The position numbers were made by a program, and so were the translations under genes. Source: Streptomyces sp. ISL-94 (GTDB taxonomy: Bacteria; Actinomycetota; Actinomycetes; Streptomycetales; Streptomycetaceae). From it: 64,000 nucleotides of DNA. The stretch spans positions 1 to 64,000 of the forward strand of contig NZ_JAGGOZ010000024.1 in assembly GCF_018614075.1 (NCBI RefSeq), read 5' to 3'. Shown here one piece after another: positions 26,089 through 34,521 of the stretch. Below the pieces are notes generated by a model. It saw only the letters and a program-made list of their open reading frames with translations, made no database searches and was not told where the DNA came from. Positions within the stretch are counted from its first letter, which is position 1. Each line of letters opens with the position of its first letter.

Positions 26089-27011
26089 TCCACGTGAGTG
26101 CCGGTTCCGCGAACGAGCTGTTCACCGCCGCCTGCGCCGCCGTGCTGGCCGAGGGCAAGGTGGTCAAGCCGCGTGGCATGGCCACCACCGAGGTCATCGG
26201 CGCGCACCTGACGCTGACCGACCCGCAGCGTCGGCTGGTCAGTCTGCCGCCGGTCCGGATTCTCAATGCGGCTTTCGCAGCCGCCGAGACGGTGTGGATT
26301 CTGTCCGGCTCCGACGATCCGTGGATCTACACCTACAACCAGCGCATGGCCCAGTACGCGGACGACGGCCGTCTGCGGGGTGCGTACGGGCCCCGGATGC
26401 GGGCCTGGCGGCCGGGCCACGACCAGCTCGACCACGTGCGGCGCACGCTGCTGGCCGACCCCGACTCCCGCAGGGCCCTGATCCAGTTGTACGACCCGGA
26501 CCGGGACATCCCGAACCACAGTGACGTTCCCTGCACCCTCGGCTACCGGTTCTACCTCCGGGAGGGCCGCCTGGAGATGCACACCACGATGCGGAGCCAG
26601 GATCTATGGCTGGGGTTCTGCTACGACCTGTTCACCGCCACGATCCTCCACGAGCAGATGGCGCACTGGATCGGCGTCGAGCTGGGCCACTACCACCACC
26701 ACGTGGACTCCCTGCATCTGTACGAGGACAACGTTCCCGAAGCCCGGAGGCTGCCTGCCGATCCGGCCCCGAGCCGGGCCATGGGCCCGCTCGCGGTTCG
26801 GTGGGAGGACTTCGATCCGATGCTGGCCGGCGTCGCCGTCGGTGCCGTGCCGGTCGGGGCGTGGGAGGAGTTCGGGCGGGTGATGCACAGCTACCGGGTG
26901 TGGAAGGGCGGTGACCGGGCCGACGCGCGGGGCATGGTCGCCGGGCGGGGCGGGGTCCTCACCGAAGGACTGGATAACTGGTATTCGAAGCTGGCGGGGG
27001 TGGCGGCGTGA
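26085..27011 (+). CDS. Thymidylate-synthase-fold pyrimidine nucleotide hydroxymethylase (cytosine type)
   Basis: A 308-residue member of the ThyA fold. Key residues align with E. coli TS at identical spacing: catalytic Cys150 (SDVPCTLGYRF; C146), Arg170-Ser171-x-Asp173 (RSQD; R166...D169), and His211/Tyr213 (DSLHLY; H207/Y209). The base-reading Asn177 is replaced by Asp181 in LGFCYDLF. In T4 dCMP hydroxymethylase and in CMP hydroxymethylases such as MilA an Asp at this site selects cytosine, so the expected reaction is 5-hydroxymethylation of CMP or dCMP with methylene-tetrahydrofolate. Ribo versus deoxy cannot be told by eye. It overlaps the epimerase and the carbamoyltransferase by four bases each. 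Confidence 0.85.
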   Translation: MIHVSAGSANELFTAACAAVLAEGKVVKPRGMATTEVIGAHLTLTDPQRRLVSLPPVRILNAAFAAAETVWILSGSDDPWIYTYNQRMAQYADDGRLRGAYGPRMRAWRPGHDQLDHVRRTLLADPDSRRALIQLYDPDRDIPNHSDVPCTLGYRFYLREGRLEMHTTMRSQDLWLGFCYDLFTATILHEQMAHWIGVELGHYHHHVDSLHLYEDNVPEARRLPADPAPSRAMGPLAVRWEDFDPMLAGVAVGAVPVGAWEEFGRVMHSYRVWKGGDRADARGMVAGRGGVLTEGLDNWYSKLAGVAA

Positions 27012-28711
27012 GGGGCCCGGTGGTGCTCGGCCTGTGTTCGGGAACGCATGACTCGGCCGCCGCGCTCCTCGCGGACGGTGCCCTGGTCGGCCTGGTCGAA
27101 GAGGAACGCCTGAACGGCGTCAAGCACACCAAGGCGTACCCGGCGAGGTCGGTCGACTGGTTGCTGGAGGCGGCCGGGCTCCGCCCGCAGGACGTGACGG
27201 ATGTGGCGTACAACTTCGCCCCCCGTCTCTACCTCAAGGGGGCAATGCCGCTGCGGCACTTGCGGCCGGGGACTGCTGGGCGGGCCATGCCCCGGGCCCG
27301 CAGCTTCCTCACGGTCACCCGCCGGGCCTCCGCGCGGCTGCGCCAGTTCGGCCAGCACTTCCCCAACGCCGCCCTGCACGGGGTGGAGCATCACCGCGCC
27401 CACGGCCTATACGCATTCGCCGCTTCCGGCTTCGACACAGCTGCCGTCCTGGTCGTGGACAGCCTCGGCGAGACCACCACCACCTCCTTCTGCGCGGCTC
27501 GCCGCACCGGGTCGGCCATCGACCTCCACTCCCGCTGGTCGCTGGCGGACCCGGCATCCCTCGGCTACGCGTACGGGGCCGTCACCGAGCATCTGGGATG
27601 GCGCCGCGGTGACGAGGAAGGCACCGTGATGGCCCTTGCGGCGCTCGGCGATCCGGGCCGCTACCGGGACCTGTTCGCCCAGGCGATCCCCCTCACCTCG
27701 GACGCGTTCGCGCTGGACCCGGCCTGGTTCCCGCTCCGGGTGATCTCCAGCCGCTATCCGAGGCTGTCCCCCGGGTTCGTCTCCGCGACCTGCCCGCCCC
27801 GCGCCCCGGGTCAGGAGCTGGAGCAGGTCCACGCGGATGTGGCCGCAGCCCTGCAAGAGCGAACCGAGCAGGTCATGGTCCACCTGGCGCGTCAGGCCCG
27901 GTACCGGACGGGGGAACGGACGCTGTGTGTCGGCGGCGGCGTGGCCCTGAACTGCCTCAGCCTCGGGCGGATCGTGGAGGAGGCCGGATACGACGAGGTG
28001 TTCGTACCGCCCTCGCCCGGCGACGCCGGCACCGCCGTGGGCGCGGCCCTCAGCGTCCACCAGACGCGATCGGCGGCCACGGTGGCCGGGATTCGCGACG
28101 AGTGCTACCTGGGACCCTCGTTCGACGGCATCGACCTCGCCGTGCCCCGGCCCGGGATGACCGCGCACCGCCCGGCGGACGCGGCCCGTTTCCTGGCCGT
28201 GCAGCTCGCTGAGGGGAAGATCGTGGGCGTCTTCCGGGGCGCGCTGGAGGCCGGACCGAGGGCGCTGGGGAACCGGTCGATCCTCGCCTCCCCGCTGATC
28301 CCGGAGGTGGTGGAGCGGCTGAACGCCCGGGTGAAGTTCCGCGAGCCGTTCAGGCCCTTCGCCCCGGTGGTCCTCGCTGACAAGACGGCCGATTACTTCA
28401 CCCTCGGCCAGGGAGCCCCCTACATGTCGTTCGCCAGCGGCGTCACCGAGCTGGCACGGGCCACGATCCCCGCGATCGTCCACGCGAACGGGCTGGCCCG
28501 CGTCCAGACCCTCGCCCCGGACCGGAACCCGTTCATGGACGCCGTTCTGCGGGAGTTCTGCGAGATCACCGGCACCCCCGTGCTGATCAACACCAGCTTG
28601 AACATCAAGGGCAAGCCGATCTGCGGCACCCCCGACCACGCGCTGGACTGTCTCGCGGAGTCCGGCATCGACGCCCTCCTGCTGGAGGACTGGTGGGTGA
28701 CCGAGGAATGA
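27008..28711 (+). CDS. NodU/CmcH-type O-carbamoyltransferase
   Basis: A 567-residue, full-length enzyme: an N-terminal Kae1-like domain (LGLCSGTHDSAAALLADG; metal ligands in EHHRAHGLYAF; nucleotide loop CVGGGVALNC) and a C-terminal domain (GALEAGPRALGNRSILASP, NTSLNIKGKPICGTP). The family uses carbamoyl phosphate and ATP to carbamoylate a hydroxyl. Translationally coupled to the hydroxymethylase, its likely substrate is the new 5-hydroxymethyl group, giving 5-(carbamoyloxy)methyl-cytosine; a sugar hydroxyl is the alternative. Confidence 0.9.
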   Translation: MRGPVVLGLCSGTHDSAAALLADGALVGLVEEERLNGVKHTKAYPARSVDWLLEAAGLRPQDVTDVAYNFAPRLYLKGAMPLRHLRPGTAGRAMPRARSFLTVTRRASARLRQFGQHFPNAALHGVEHHRAHGLYAFAASGFDTAAVLVVDSLGETTTTSFCAARRTGSAIDLHSRWSLADPASLGYAYGAVTEHLGWRRGDEEGTVMALAALGDPGRYRDLFAQAIPLTSDAFALDPAWFPLRVISSRYPRLSPGFVSATCPPRAPGQELEQVHADVAAALQERTEQVMVHLARQARYRTGERTLCVGGGVALNCLSLGRIVEEAGYDEVFVPPSPGDAGTAVGAALSVHQTRSAATVAGIRDECYLGPSFDGIDLAVPRPGMTAHRPADAARFLAVQLAEGKIVGVFRGALEAGPRALGNRSILASPLIPEVVERLNARVKFREPFRPFAPVVLADKTADYFTLGQGAPYMSFASGVTELARATIPAIVHANGLARVQTLAPDRNPFMDAVLREFCEITGTPVLINTSLNIKGKPICGTPDHALDCLAESGIDALLLEDWWVTEE

Positions 28712-29745
28712 GGATCGGATACAGCCACTGGGGGTTCCTCGGCGACGGCGTCACCGACACCCCGGACGGCGGGAGGAGCCACCGCAAGACCCTGGTGGAC
28801 GGCCTCGTCGCTACCGGTCACGACATCGTGTTCCTCCAGGCTGACCGGGACACCACGGAGGCCCGCACACCGGTCGTGGGCCCATACGTGTGGGACGAGG
28901 GGCTGCCCGAGGTGGACGCCCTGTTCCTCGAATGGCGCTGGCCCGTCCGGGGCCGGAACGACACCCCTTGCCAGGCGGCCGGGCACACCTGCGATCTCCA
29001 CCGCCAGCAGCAGCTCGTTGATCATTACGTTCACCGCCTGGGCGTCCCGGCACTGCTGTGGGACAAGGACCAGCGCCTGGCTCCCGCCGACCCGATCCGG
29101 GCCGCGAGCCACGTCACCGTATGTGAACCGGCGCTCTATCCCCGGCACGGGGCCAGGAGCCTGCTGTTCCCCGTAGCCGACCAGGTACTGGACATGGCTG
29201 ACCCCAAGGCCCTGGCCGACGGGGACCGGAGGCTGCCGCTGGTGTACGTGGGAAACCAGTACGGGCGGGACGCGGCATTCGATGCGTTCTTCGCCCCGGC
29301 CGCCCACAGCCTGGAGCACGAGGTCGCGGGGAAGTGGACCGACACCGGCCGCTGGCCGCACGTCCGCTTCACCGGCCGCATCTCCTTCCAGGAAGGGCTG
29401 GCCCTTCATCACCAGTCCCATGCGACGGTCCTCCTGGCCCCGGACCGGTACGTCACCAGCGGACAGTTCACCCAGCGGGTCTTCGAGGCCGTCCTGTCCG
29501 GGTGCGCGCCGGTCATTCCTGCTCACTACCGGGGAGCGGCGACGGTCGTGCCGGGTGAGCTGCACGCCTGCGGCGGCGCCCATGTGGCTGACATCACCCA
29601 CGGAGTCGCCGGCATGGCCGTCGGGGGGAAGACGCGGCTGCTGGACCGCTGTCTTCGCAGGCTGGACGTATTCCGCCTCTCCCGGCAGATCAACACCATC
29701 AACGCGGTATTGGATCAATTCGGAAGAGTGGATGATGGAAGTTGA
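28708..29745 (+). CDS. GT-B-like glycosyltransferase
   Basis: A 345-residue protein starting MRIGYSHWGFLGDG. The C-terminal half has a nucleotide-sugar binding pattern (PHVRFTGRISFQEGLALHHQ, FTQRVFEAVLSGCAPVIPAH) resembling CgeB/YkvP-like glycosyltransferases. ATGA overlap with the carbamoyltransferase. It probably attaches the sugar made by the epimerase. Acceptor unknown. Confidence 0.7.
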   Translation: MRIGYSHWGFLGDGVTDTPDGGRSHRKTLVDGLVATGHDIVFLQADRDTTEARTPVVGPYVWDEGLPEVDALFLEWRWPVRGRNDTPCQAAGHTCDLHRQQQLVDHYVHRLGVPALLWDKDQRLAPADPIRAASHVTVCEPALYPRHGARSLLFPVADQVLDMADPKALADGDRRLPLVYVGNQYGRDAAFDAFFAPAAHSLEHEVAGKWTDTGRWPHVRFTGRISFQEGLALHHQSHATVLLAPDRYVTSGQFTQRVFEAVLSGCAPVIPAHYRGAATVVPGELHACGGAHVADITHGVAGMAVGGKTRLLDRCLRRLDVFRLSRQINTINAVLDQFGRVDDGS

Positions 29746-29783
29746 CCCCAGCACGCCCTCACGGATCGGTAGCCTCTGCGCCC

Positions 29784-30299
29784 ATGAAGAGAATCGCCTT
29801 CATCGGCTGTGGCGGAAGCGGCAAGACCTACCTGTCGAAGCAGCTCGGCTCTCTCATCGACGCCCCGGTCACGCACCTGGATGCCGTCTACTACGACGAC
29901 GGGTGGAACGCGCTGCCCAAGGAGAAGTTCGCCGCGATCCAGGAGGAGCTGACAGCTGCCCCGGCCTGGGTCATCGAGGGGAACTACGCCGGAACGCTGC
30001 CCATCCGGCTGAGGCGCGCGGACACGGTGATCTTCCTGGACCTTCCGGCCCGGACCTGCCTGTGGGGCATCGCCCAGCGCCGCCTGCGCTACGGCGGCGG
30101 GCAGAACGACACGACCGGCGTCTACGACCGCATCACCTGGTCGTTCATCCGCTACGTGTGGGGGTACCGCAAGTCGATGGGGCCCCGGGTCCGGGACCTG
30201 ATCGGCGAGCATGCCGGTGGGGCGACCGTCCACGTCGTCACCAGCCGCAGGCAGGCCCGCGCGCTCCTCACCCGGCTCCGGGACACGCAACCCGCCTAG
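29784..30299 (+). CDS. Small P-loop kinase (FlaR/topology-modulation type)
   Basis: 171 residues. Walker A GCGGSGKTYLSKQLG at residues 7-21; a lid-like Arg-rich segment WGIAQRRLRYGGG; adenylate-kinase-like fold. Such proteins phosphorylate small molecules or nucleotides; the name topology modulation is historical. Here it might phosphorylate a modified nucleoside. Starts at the ATG 29784, 38 bases after the glycosyltransferase. Confidence 0.75.
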   Translation: MKRIAFIGCGGSGKTYLSKQLGSLIDAPVTHLDAVYYDDGWNALPKEKFAAIQEELTAAPAWVIEGNYAGTLPIRLRRADTVIFLDLPARTCLWGIAQRRLRYGGGQNDTTGVYDRITWSFIRYVWGYRKSMGPRVRDLIGEHAGGATVHVVTSRRQARALLTRLRDTQPA

Positions 30300-30329
30300 A
30301 AAGGGCAGGGGCGGGCCGGGGAGGTGCCC

Positions 30330-31157
30330 GTGCCTGACCTGTCCCCGTTCCTGGACCCCCAGCTCGTCAACGGTTCCCTCTACCGTGATCAGCGCAGGCT
30401 CGCTGACCGTACCGGGGCGCTCATGGCGGCGAAGGTCTCCGGACGGCCCGCGCCCGCAGTGATCGCCTCCTACGCCGTCCAGGCCCGCCCCGCGCCGGGA
30501 GAAGTACTGGACATCGGCTGCGGACGCGGTGCCTCCACCCTCGCGCTCACCCAGGCCCTGCCCGGCTCCCGTGTTCTAGCCGTCGACGCCTCGGCGTCGG
30601 TTCTGGCCGCGACGCGCGACCGGCTGACCCGGCACGGTCTGGACGCCGTGGCGGTGCAGGCCGACTTCCACCGGCTCCCCGTGCCCACCGGCCGCGCCGC
30701 CTTGGCCGTGGCGGCGTTCTGTCTGTACCACTCGCCCCGGCCGGAGGATGCCCTGCGGGAGATCGCCCGGTGTCTCCAGCCCGGCGCGACGGTCATCCTC
30801 GCCACGAAGTCCGCCGACAGCTACGCCTCACTGGACCGGCTCGTCGCGCAAGCGGGCCTCGACCGGGAAGCGGAGCAGAGGACCGGCCTGTACGGGGCGT
30901 TTCACAGCGCCAACATGCGGGCCGTCGCCGCCCGCGTCCTGGACGTGCGCGAGGTACACCACGAAGCGCACCTCTTCCGCTTCCGCGACCTCGCGCACAC
31001 GGCCGCCTATCTGGCCACCTCACCCAAATACCGGCTGCCGCCCGGCCTGGCGGGCGATCCCGAAACCCTCACCATCCGGCTCCGGGACGCGCTGCCGGAC
31101 CGCCCCGTGGAGACAGCCTCCGTCGTCAGCTACCTGACCGCGGCCGTCCCCATCTGA
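30330..31157 (+). CDS. Class I SAM-dependent methyltransferase
   Basis: About 275 residues. Motif I VLDIGCGRGASTLALT, motif II LAVDASASVLAATRD, and motif post-I DFHRLPV. A second GTG near 30330 is preferred over the one at 30324, because GGGGAGG then sits at normal spacing. The substrate is probably a hydroxyl or amine of the pathway product. Confidence 0.8.
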   Translation: MPDLSPFLDPQLVNGSLYRDQRRLADRTGALMAAKVSGRPAPAVIASYAVQARPAPGEVLDIGCGRGASTLALTQALPGSRVLAVDASASVLAATRDRLTRHGLDAVAVQADFHRLPVPTGRAALAVAAFCLYHSPRPEDALREIARCLQPGATVILATKSADSYASLDRLVAQAGLDREAEQRTGLYGAFHSANMRAVAARVLDVREVHHEAHLFRFRDLAHTAAYLATSPKYRLPPGLAGDPETLTIRLRDALPDRPVETASVVSYLTAAVPI

Positions 31158-31173
31158 GGAAGAAGCCGCGCCC

Positions 31174-31914
31174 ATGGGGTTCACCAAGACGTACGCCACC
31201 GCCGAGGCCGCGTTACGGGCCCAGGCCCACCACGCCTGGCTCGACAGGCTCGGGGTGCCTGTGCCCCGCCTCCACGGGCGGCGCGGCCGGCACCGCCTTG
31301 ACCTCCTCTTCGAGGCCCTGCCGGATCGGCATATCGGCCCCGGCGACCTTCCCGAGACCGCGCGGCTCCTCGGCCAGGCTCACGCCGCCGCGTACCGGGA
31401 CAGCCTGCACCGGGCCCGACTCGACCAGCCGTTCCCTCTGCCGGGTGTCGGCACGCTGGAGCCGTTCACCACCCCCCGCATCGCCCGCGTCCAGAAGCTC
31501 CTGGACGCGGGCACCGTCCCCGAACCGGCCTTCACCAGCGACCAGGCGGCCCGCGTCATCACCACTGCCGCCGGTGAACCGGCCGCCTTCTACAAGGACG
31601 CCAACCCCCGCAACTTCCTCATCACCCAGGCCGGCATCGCCGTCATCGACTTCGACGACCTCACCCTCGCCCCGTTCGGCTACGACCTGGCCAAGCTCAT
31701 TCTCACCACCGCCATGACCCACGGCCCCCTGCCCGGCCCGCTCACGGCCGCCACCCTGAACTCCTACAACCAGGCCGTCCCGCACCCGTGCAGCGCCGAC
31801 CGGCTGAACGACTGGCTGGAGATCCACCACATCCTCACCAGCCCCTATCTGGGCCGACATGGATACATCCACGGCTGGCACACCCTCCGCCCGACCGAAA
31901 CGAGGACCCGTTGA
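31174..31914 (+). CDS. APH/choline-kinase-fold phosphotransferase
   Basis: A 246-residue protein with the APH catalytic core shifted to FYKDANPRNFLIT (in place of HGDxxxxN) and IDFDDLTLAPFGYDLAKL (Asp of the DFD metal loop). The N-lobe is short. It probably phosphorylates a small molecule; the missing His in the catalytic loop and the context argue against a classical aminoglycoside resistance role. Its TGA overlaps the next gene's TTG. Confidence 0.72.
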   Translation: MGFTKTYATAEAALRAQAHHAWLDRLGVPVPRLHGRRGRHRLDLLFEALPDRHIGPGDLPETARLLGQAHAAAYRDSLHRARLDQPFPLPGVGTLEPFTTPRIARVQKLLDAGTVPEPAFTSDQAARVITTAAGEPAAFYKDANPRNFLITQAGIAVIDFDDLTLAPFGYDLAKLILTTAMTHGPLPGPLTAATLNSYNQAVPHPCSADRLNDWLEIHHILTSPYLGRHGYIHGWHTLRPTETRTR

Positions 31915-32966
31915 CCGATTCCCTGACTGCGCAGCTCACCGCACCGCATCCCGACGGAACCGCCATCGCCCTCTACCGCACCCGCGCATACCGGTTCACC
32001 GACGACCCCCGCCACTACGTCTTCGCCGAAGCCCTGGAAGAGAACTACGCCCAGGGCACCCTCCCGTCGGCCGCGACGCTCACCTACATCCGGGCAGTCC
32101 TCGACCAGATCCGCGCCACCGGCCAGCTCCTCCCCTTCAACGAGGACATCGCCGCAGCCGAAGGAGTCGACATCCGGGGCGAGCGCGACGCCCGCGTCCC
32201 CTACGCGCCCCGCCTCATGCCCGAACACCAGCCGACCACGCTGGTCTTCATCATCGGCGCCCCGCGGTCAGGCACCAGCCACCTCTTCAACCTCCTCGCC
32301 TACACGGGCCGCTTCGCCTACTTCACCACCGCATCCTGCTGGGCCTGGCCCACCCGAAACCTCTCCCACCCGGCCCGCCGCTCCTTCGAGACCATCGGCG
32401 ACCGCGTCCTGGCCGTGGACAACAAGAACACCCGGCTCATCCCCGGCCTGCTCATGCCCTACGAGGCCGAAGACCTCTACCACCGCGCGGTCCCCACCTA
32501 TGAGCACCGGGGCGGCCACACCTACGACCTCCAGGACGCCCGCCTCACCGACCAGTCCCTCCTGAACGCCAGCATCCAGGCCCACTGCCGCCACTTCGCC
32601 CGCACCAGCTTCCTCACGAAGTCGCCGTTCAACAGCCTGCGCATCGCCCAGCTCGATGCGGCCACCGGACAGCGCGCCCTGTTCCTCAACATCACCCGCG
32701 ACCAGGAGGGCACCGCCGACTCCATGCGCCGCAACCACTTCCGCTTCCACCACCACGGCACACCCCTCACGGAGGAGGAAGCGTGGGAGCTGTTCACGAC
32801 CACCATCGACCGCGACGCCCCGGCTGAGCGGACCCTCGCGGTCAGCCACCACGACTTGCTGAACGACTCCGGCACACAGATCCAGCGCATCACCCGATGG
32901 CTCGACGTGAACGGCGTCAGCGGCACCGCTGACGCGCCGACCGAGCCCGGCCGAAGCCTCGGCTGA
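31911..32966 (+). CDS. PAPS-dependent sulfotransferase family protein
   Basis: 351 residues from a TTG overlapping the previous stop. FIIGAPRSGTSHLFNLL is the 5-prime-phosphosulfate loop (about residue 110), and SFLTKSPFNSLRI and FLNITRDQEGTADSM fit the 3-prime-phosphate binding region. Sulfation of a sugar or nucleoside hydroxyl is the likely role. Last tailoring gene before the nucleotide-hydrolase group. Confidence 0.78.
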   Translation: MTDSLTAQLTAPHPDGTAIALYRTRAYRFTDDPRHYVFAEALEENYAQGTLPSAATLTYIRAVLDQIRATGQLLPFNEDIAAAEGVDIRGERDARVPYAPRLMPEHQPTTLVFIIGAPRSGTSHLFNLLAYTGRFAYFTTASCWAWPTRNLSHPARRSFETIGDRVLAVDNKNTRLIPGLLMPYEAEDLYHRAVPTYEHRGGHTYDLQDARLTDQSLLNASIQAHCRHFARTSFLTKSPFNSLRIAQLDAATGQRALFLNITRDQEGTADSMRRNHFRFHHHGTPLTEEEAWELFTTTIDRDAPAERTLAVSHHDLLNDSGTQIQRITRWLDVNGVSGTADAPTEPGRSLG

Positions 32967-33068
32967 CGACGGCCGGCGGCGCCGTCAACAGACGGTCGAG
33001 CATCCGGGACATCCTCCGATTCGTTCAGAGGACTGAGAACGAATAACGGCCAGACGAAAGGAACCACC

Positions 33069-33392
33069 GTGGAGAAGAACAACTGGGACATCACCGGGGA
33101 GCTTGCCGCCTTCCTCGACGAGGCCGCCGCCCATGTCCCCGCCGAGCAGCGCCGCGTATTGCAGGTACTCAAGATCGGGGAGGAGTTCGGCGAGGCCGCC
33201 CAGGCCGTCATCGGCACCAACCCCCGCAAGGGCCGGTCCCACTCGTGGCGGGATGTGGAGTCGGAGGTGTGCGACGTCTTGGTCACGGCGATGGTCGCGC
33301 TCCACCGGCTCGGCGTTGCGGACCCGGCTACGGTGTTCACCGCGCACCTGGAGAAGACCGCCGCCCGGACCCTGGCCGCCCGGGAGGCATGA
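33069..33392 (+). CDS. MazG-like nucleotide pyrophosphohydrolase
   Basis: A 107-residue all-helical protein with the metal motif KIGEEFGEAAQAVIG (EExxE) and ESEVCDVLVTAMVAL (ExxD) expected for all-alpha NTP pyrophosphatases. Removes pyrophosphate from NTPs or dNTPs. It begins with GTG after AAAGGAACC and overlaps the first NUDIX gene by four bases, making a nucleotide-cleaning group at the operon end. Confidence 0.82.
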   Translation: MEKNNWDITGELAAFLDEAAAHVPAEQRRVLQVLKIGEEFGEAAQAVIGTNPRKGRSHSWRDVESEVCDVLVTAMVALHRLGVADPATVFTAHLEKTAARTLAAREA

Positions 33393-33880
33393 GCGTGTGG
33401 ATTCCCCGAGAGGAGTGGATCAAGACGCTGCCACAGACGATCGTGGCCTCCTGCGTCATGATGCTGGACCCCGATGGCCGCATTCTCCTTCTCCGATACG
33501 GCCCCGGTCAGCCCGTCGCGGGGCAGTGGTGGCTACCGGGCGGAATGCTCGACCACGGCGAGGACCCGTGGGCGGCAGCACGGCGGGAGATGAGCGAGGA
33601 GACCGGGGCCGACCTGGATGACGTACCCCGACTGATCGGCACGGACCACCGCGGCAACGTCGAAAACACCGGCCCCGTGATCGACTACTTCTTCCACGGC
33701 GGCATCTACACCGGCGACCAGGCCATCCGGCTGAGCCCCGAGCACGACCTCCACGCCTTCAAGCATCTGGACGAACTGCGAGACACGCCTCTCGCTGCTC
33801 GTCTCCATACACTGACCGCCCTCCACGCCGCCGCCCGATCCGGTACTGCGGTCTACCTCCGTGAGGGGAGCCCGTTATGA
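33389..33880 (+). CDS. NUDIX hydrolase 1
   Basis: 163 residues. NUDIX box GGMLDHGEDPWAAARREMSEETGA at about residues 50-73 has all canonical Glu residues. Substrate likely a nucleotide derivative. Overlaps the MazG gene (ATGA) and the second NUDIX gene (ATGA). Confidence 0.9.
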   Translation: MSVWIPREEWIKTLPQTIVASCVMMLDPDGRILLLRYGPGQPVAGQWWLPGGMLDHGEDPWAAARREMSEETGADLDDVPRLIGTDHRGNVENTGPVIDYFFHGGIYTGDQAIRLSPEHDLHAFKHLDELRDTPLAARLHTLTALHAAARSGTAVYLREGSPL

Positions 33881-34344
33881 CCGTGATCCGGATCAGGACC
33901 GGGGCTTGCGGGCCTGTCGTCCAGGAGCAGCATGTGCTCCTCGTGCACGGCGGCTATCCCGAGCCGGACTCGTGGTGGCCGCCCGGCGGAGGCCAGCGGC
34001 CCGGTGAACCGCTGAATAGGACGGTTGAGCGGGAGGTGTGGGAGGAGACGGGGGTGCGGGTTGAAACCGGGCCGCTTCTTCATCTCCGCGAACGCATCCC
34101 CACCGACGGGGAGGGGGACGCCCACCGGGTTGATGCCCTGTTCTGGTGCCGCCCCCTCGCAGTACCGACGGCGCTCGGTGGCAGCGTCCCGGACGATGTG
34201 CAGCGCGGGGCGGAGTGGGTGCCGCTCGACAGAATCAGCTCGCTCCGGATCACCCCCGTCTACCTGCGCGACCTGATCCCTGACCTTGTGGCTAAGGCGG
34301 CGGCCGGGGAACCATCGGGCATCTACGTCGGCAACCTCGCCTGA
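33877..34344 (+). CDS. NUDIX hydrolase 2
   Basis: 155 residues. NUDIX box GGGQRPGEPLNRTVEREVWEETG at about residues 36-58. It differs from NUDIX 1 in the N-terminus (QEQHVLLVHGG) and C-terminus, so it is not a simple duplicate. Last gene of the operon; a strong terminator follows. Confidence 0.9.
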   Translation: MTVIRIRTGACGPVVQEQHVLLVHGGYPEPDSWWPPGGGQRPGEPLNRTVEREVWEETGVRVETGPLLHLRERIPTDGEGDAHRVDALFWCRPLAVPTALGGSVPDDVQRGAEWVPLDRISSLRITPVYLRDLIPDLVAKAAAGEPSGIYVGNLA

Positions 34345-34405
34345 GTCCACATCTTCGACCTCTAGGGCGCGATCTCTGAAAATCAGAGTCATGCCTGATG
34401 GGAGA

Positions 34406-34439
34406 CCCCCCGCCACTCTCCACGGAGAGCGGCGGGGGG
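34406..34439 (+). terminator. Terminator of the nucleoside-like operon
   Basis: CCCCCCGCC-A-CTCTC pairs with GAGAG-C-GGCGGGGGG across a CACG loop, followed by CCTTTCC. It closes the run of genes that began at 25099. Confidence 0.88.
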
Positions 34440-34521
34440 CCTTTCCGCTTTGACAGGGCACCGAGGGCGGGCGAGGGTGGAAATGTTCTAAAGGCCGGAT
34501 AAGCCAGATATTCGGAGGTGT

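Noticed and set aside
31174..31914. Aminoglycoside resistance by the APH-fold protein
   Set aside because: The catalytic loop lacks the usual His, and neighbours are biosynthetic; no resistance context.
22035..34344. Whole accessory block as a prophage or plasmid
   Set aside because: No structural, replication, integrase or att features; gene set is biosynthetic with regulators.
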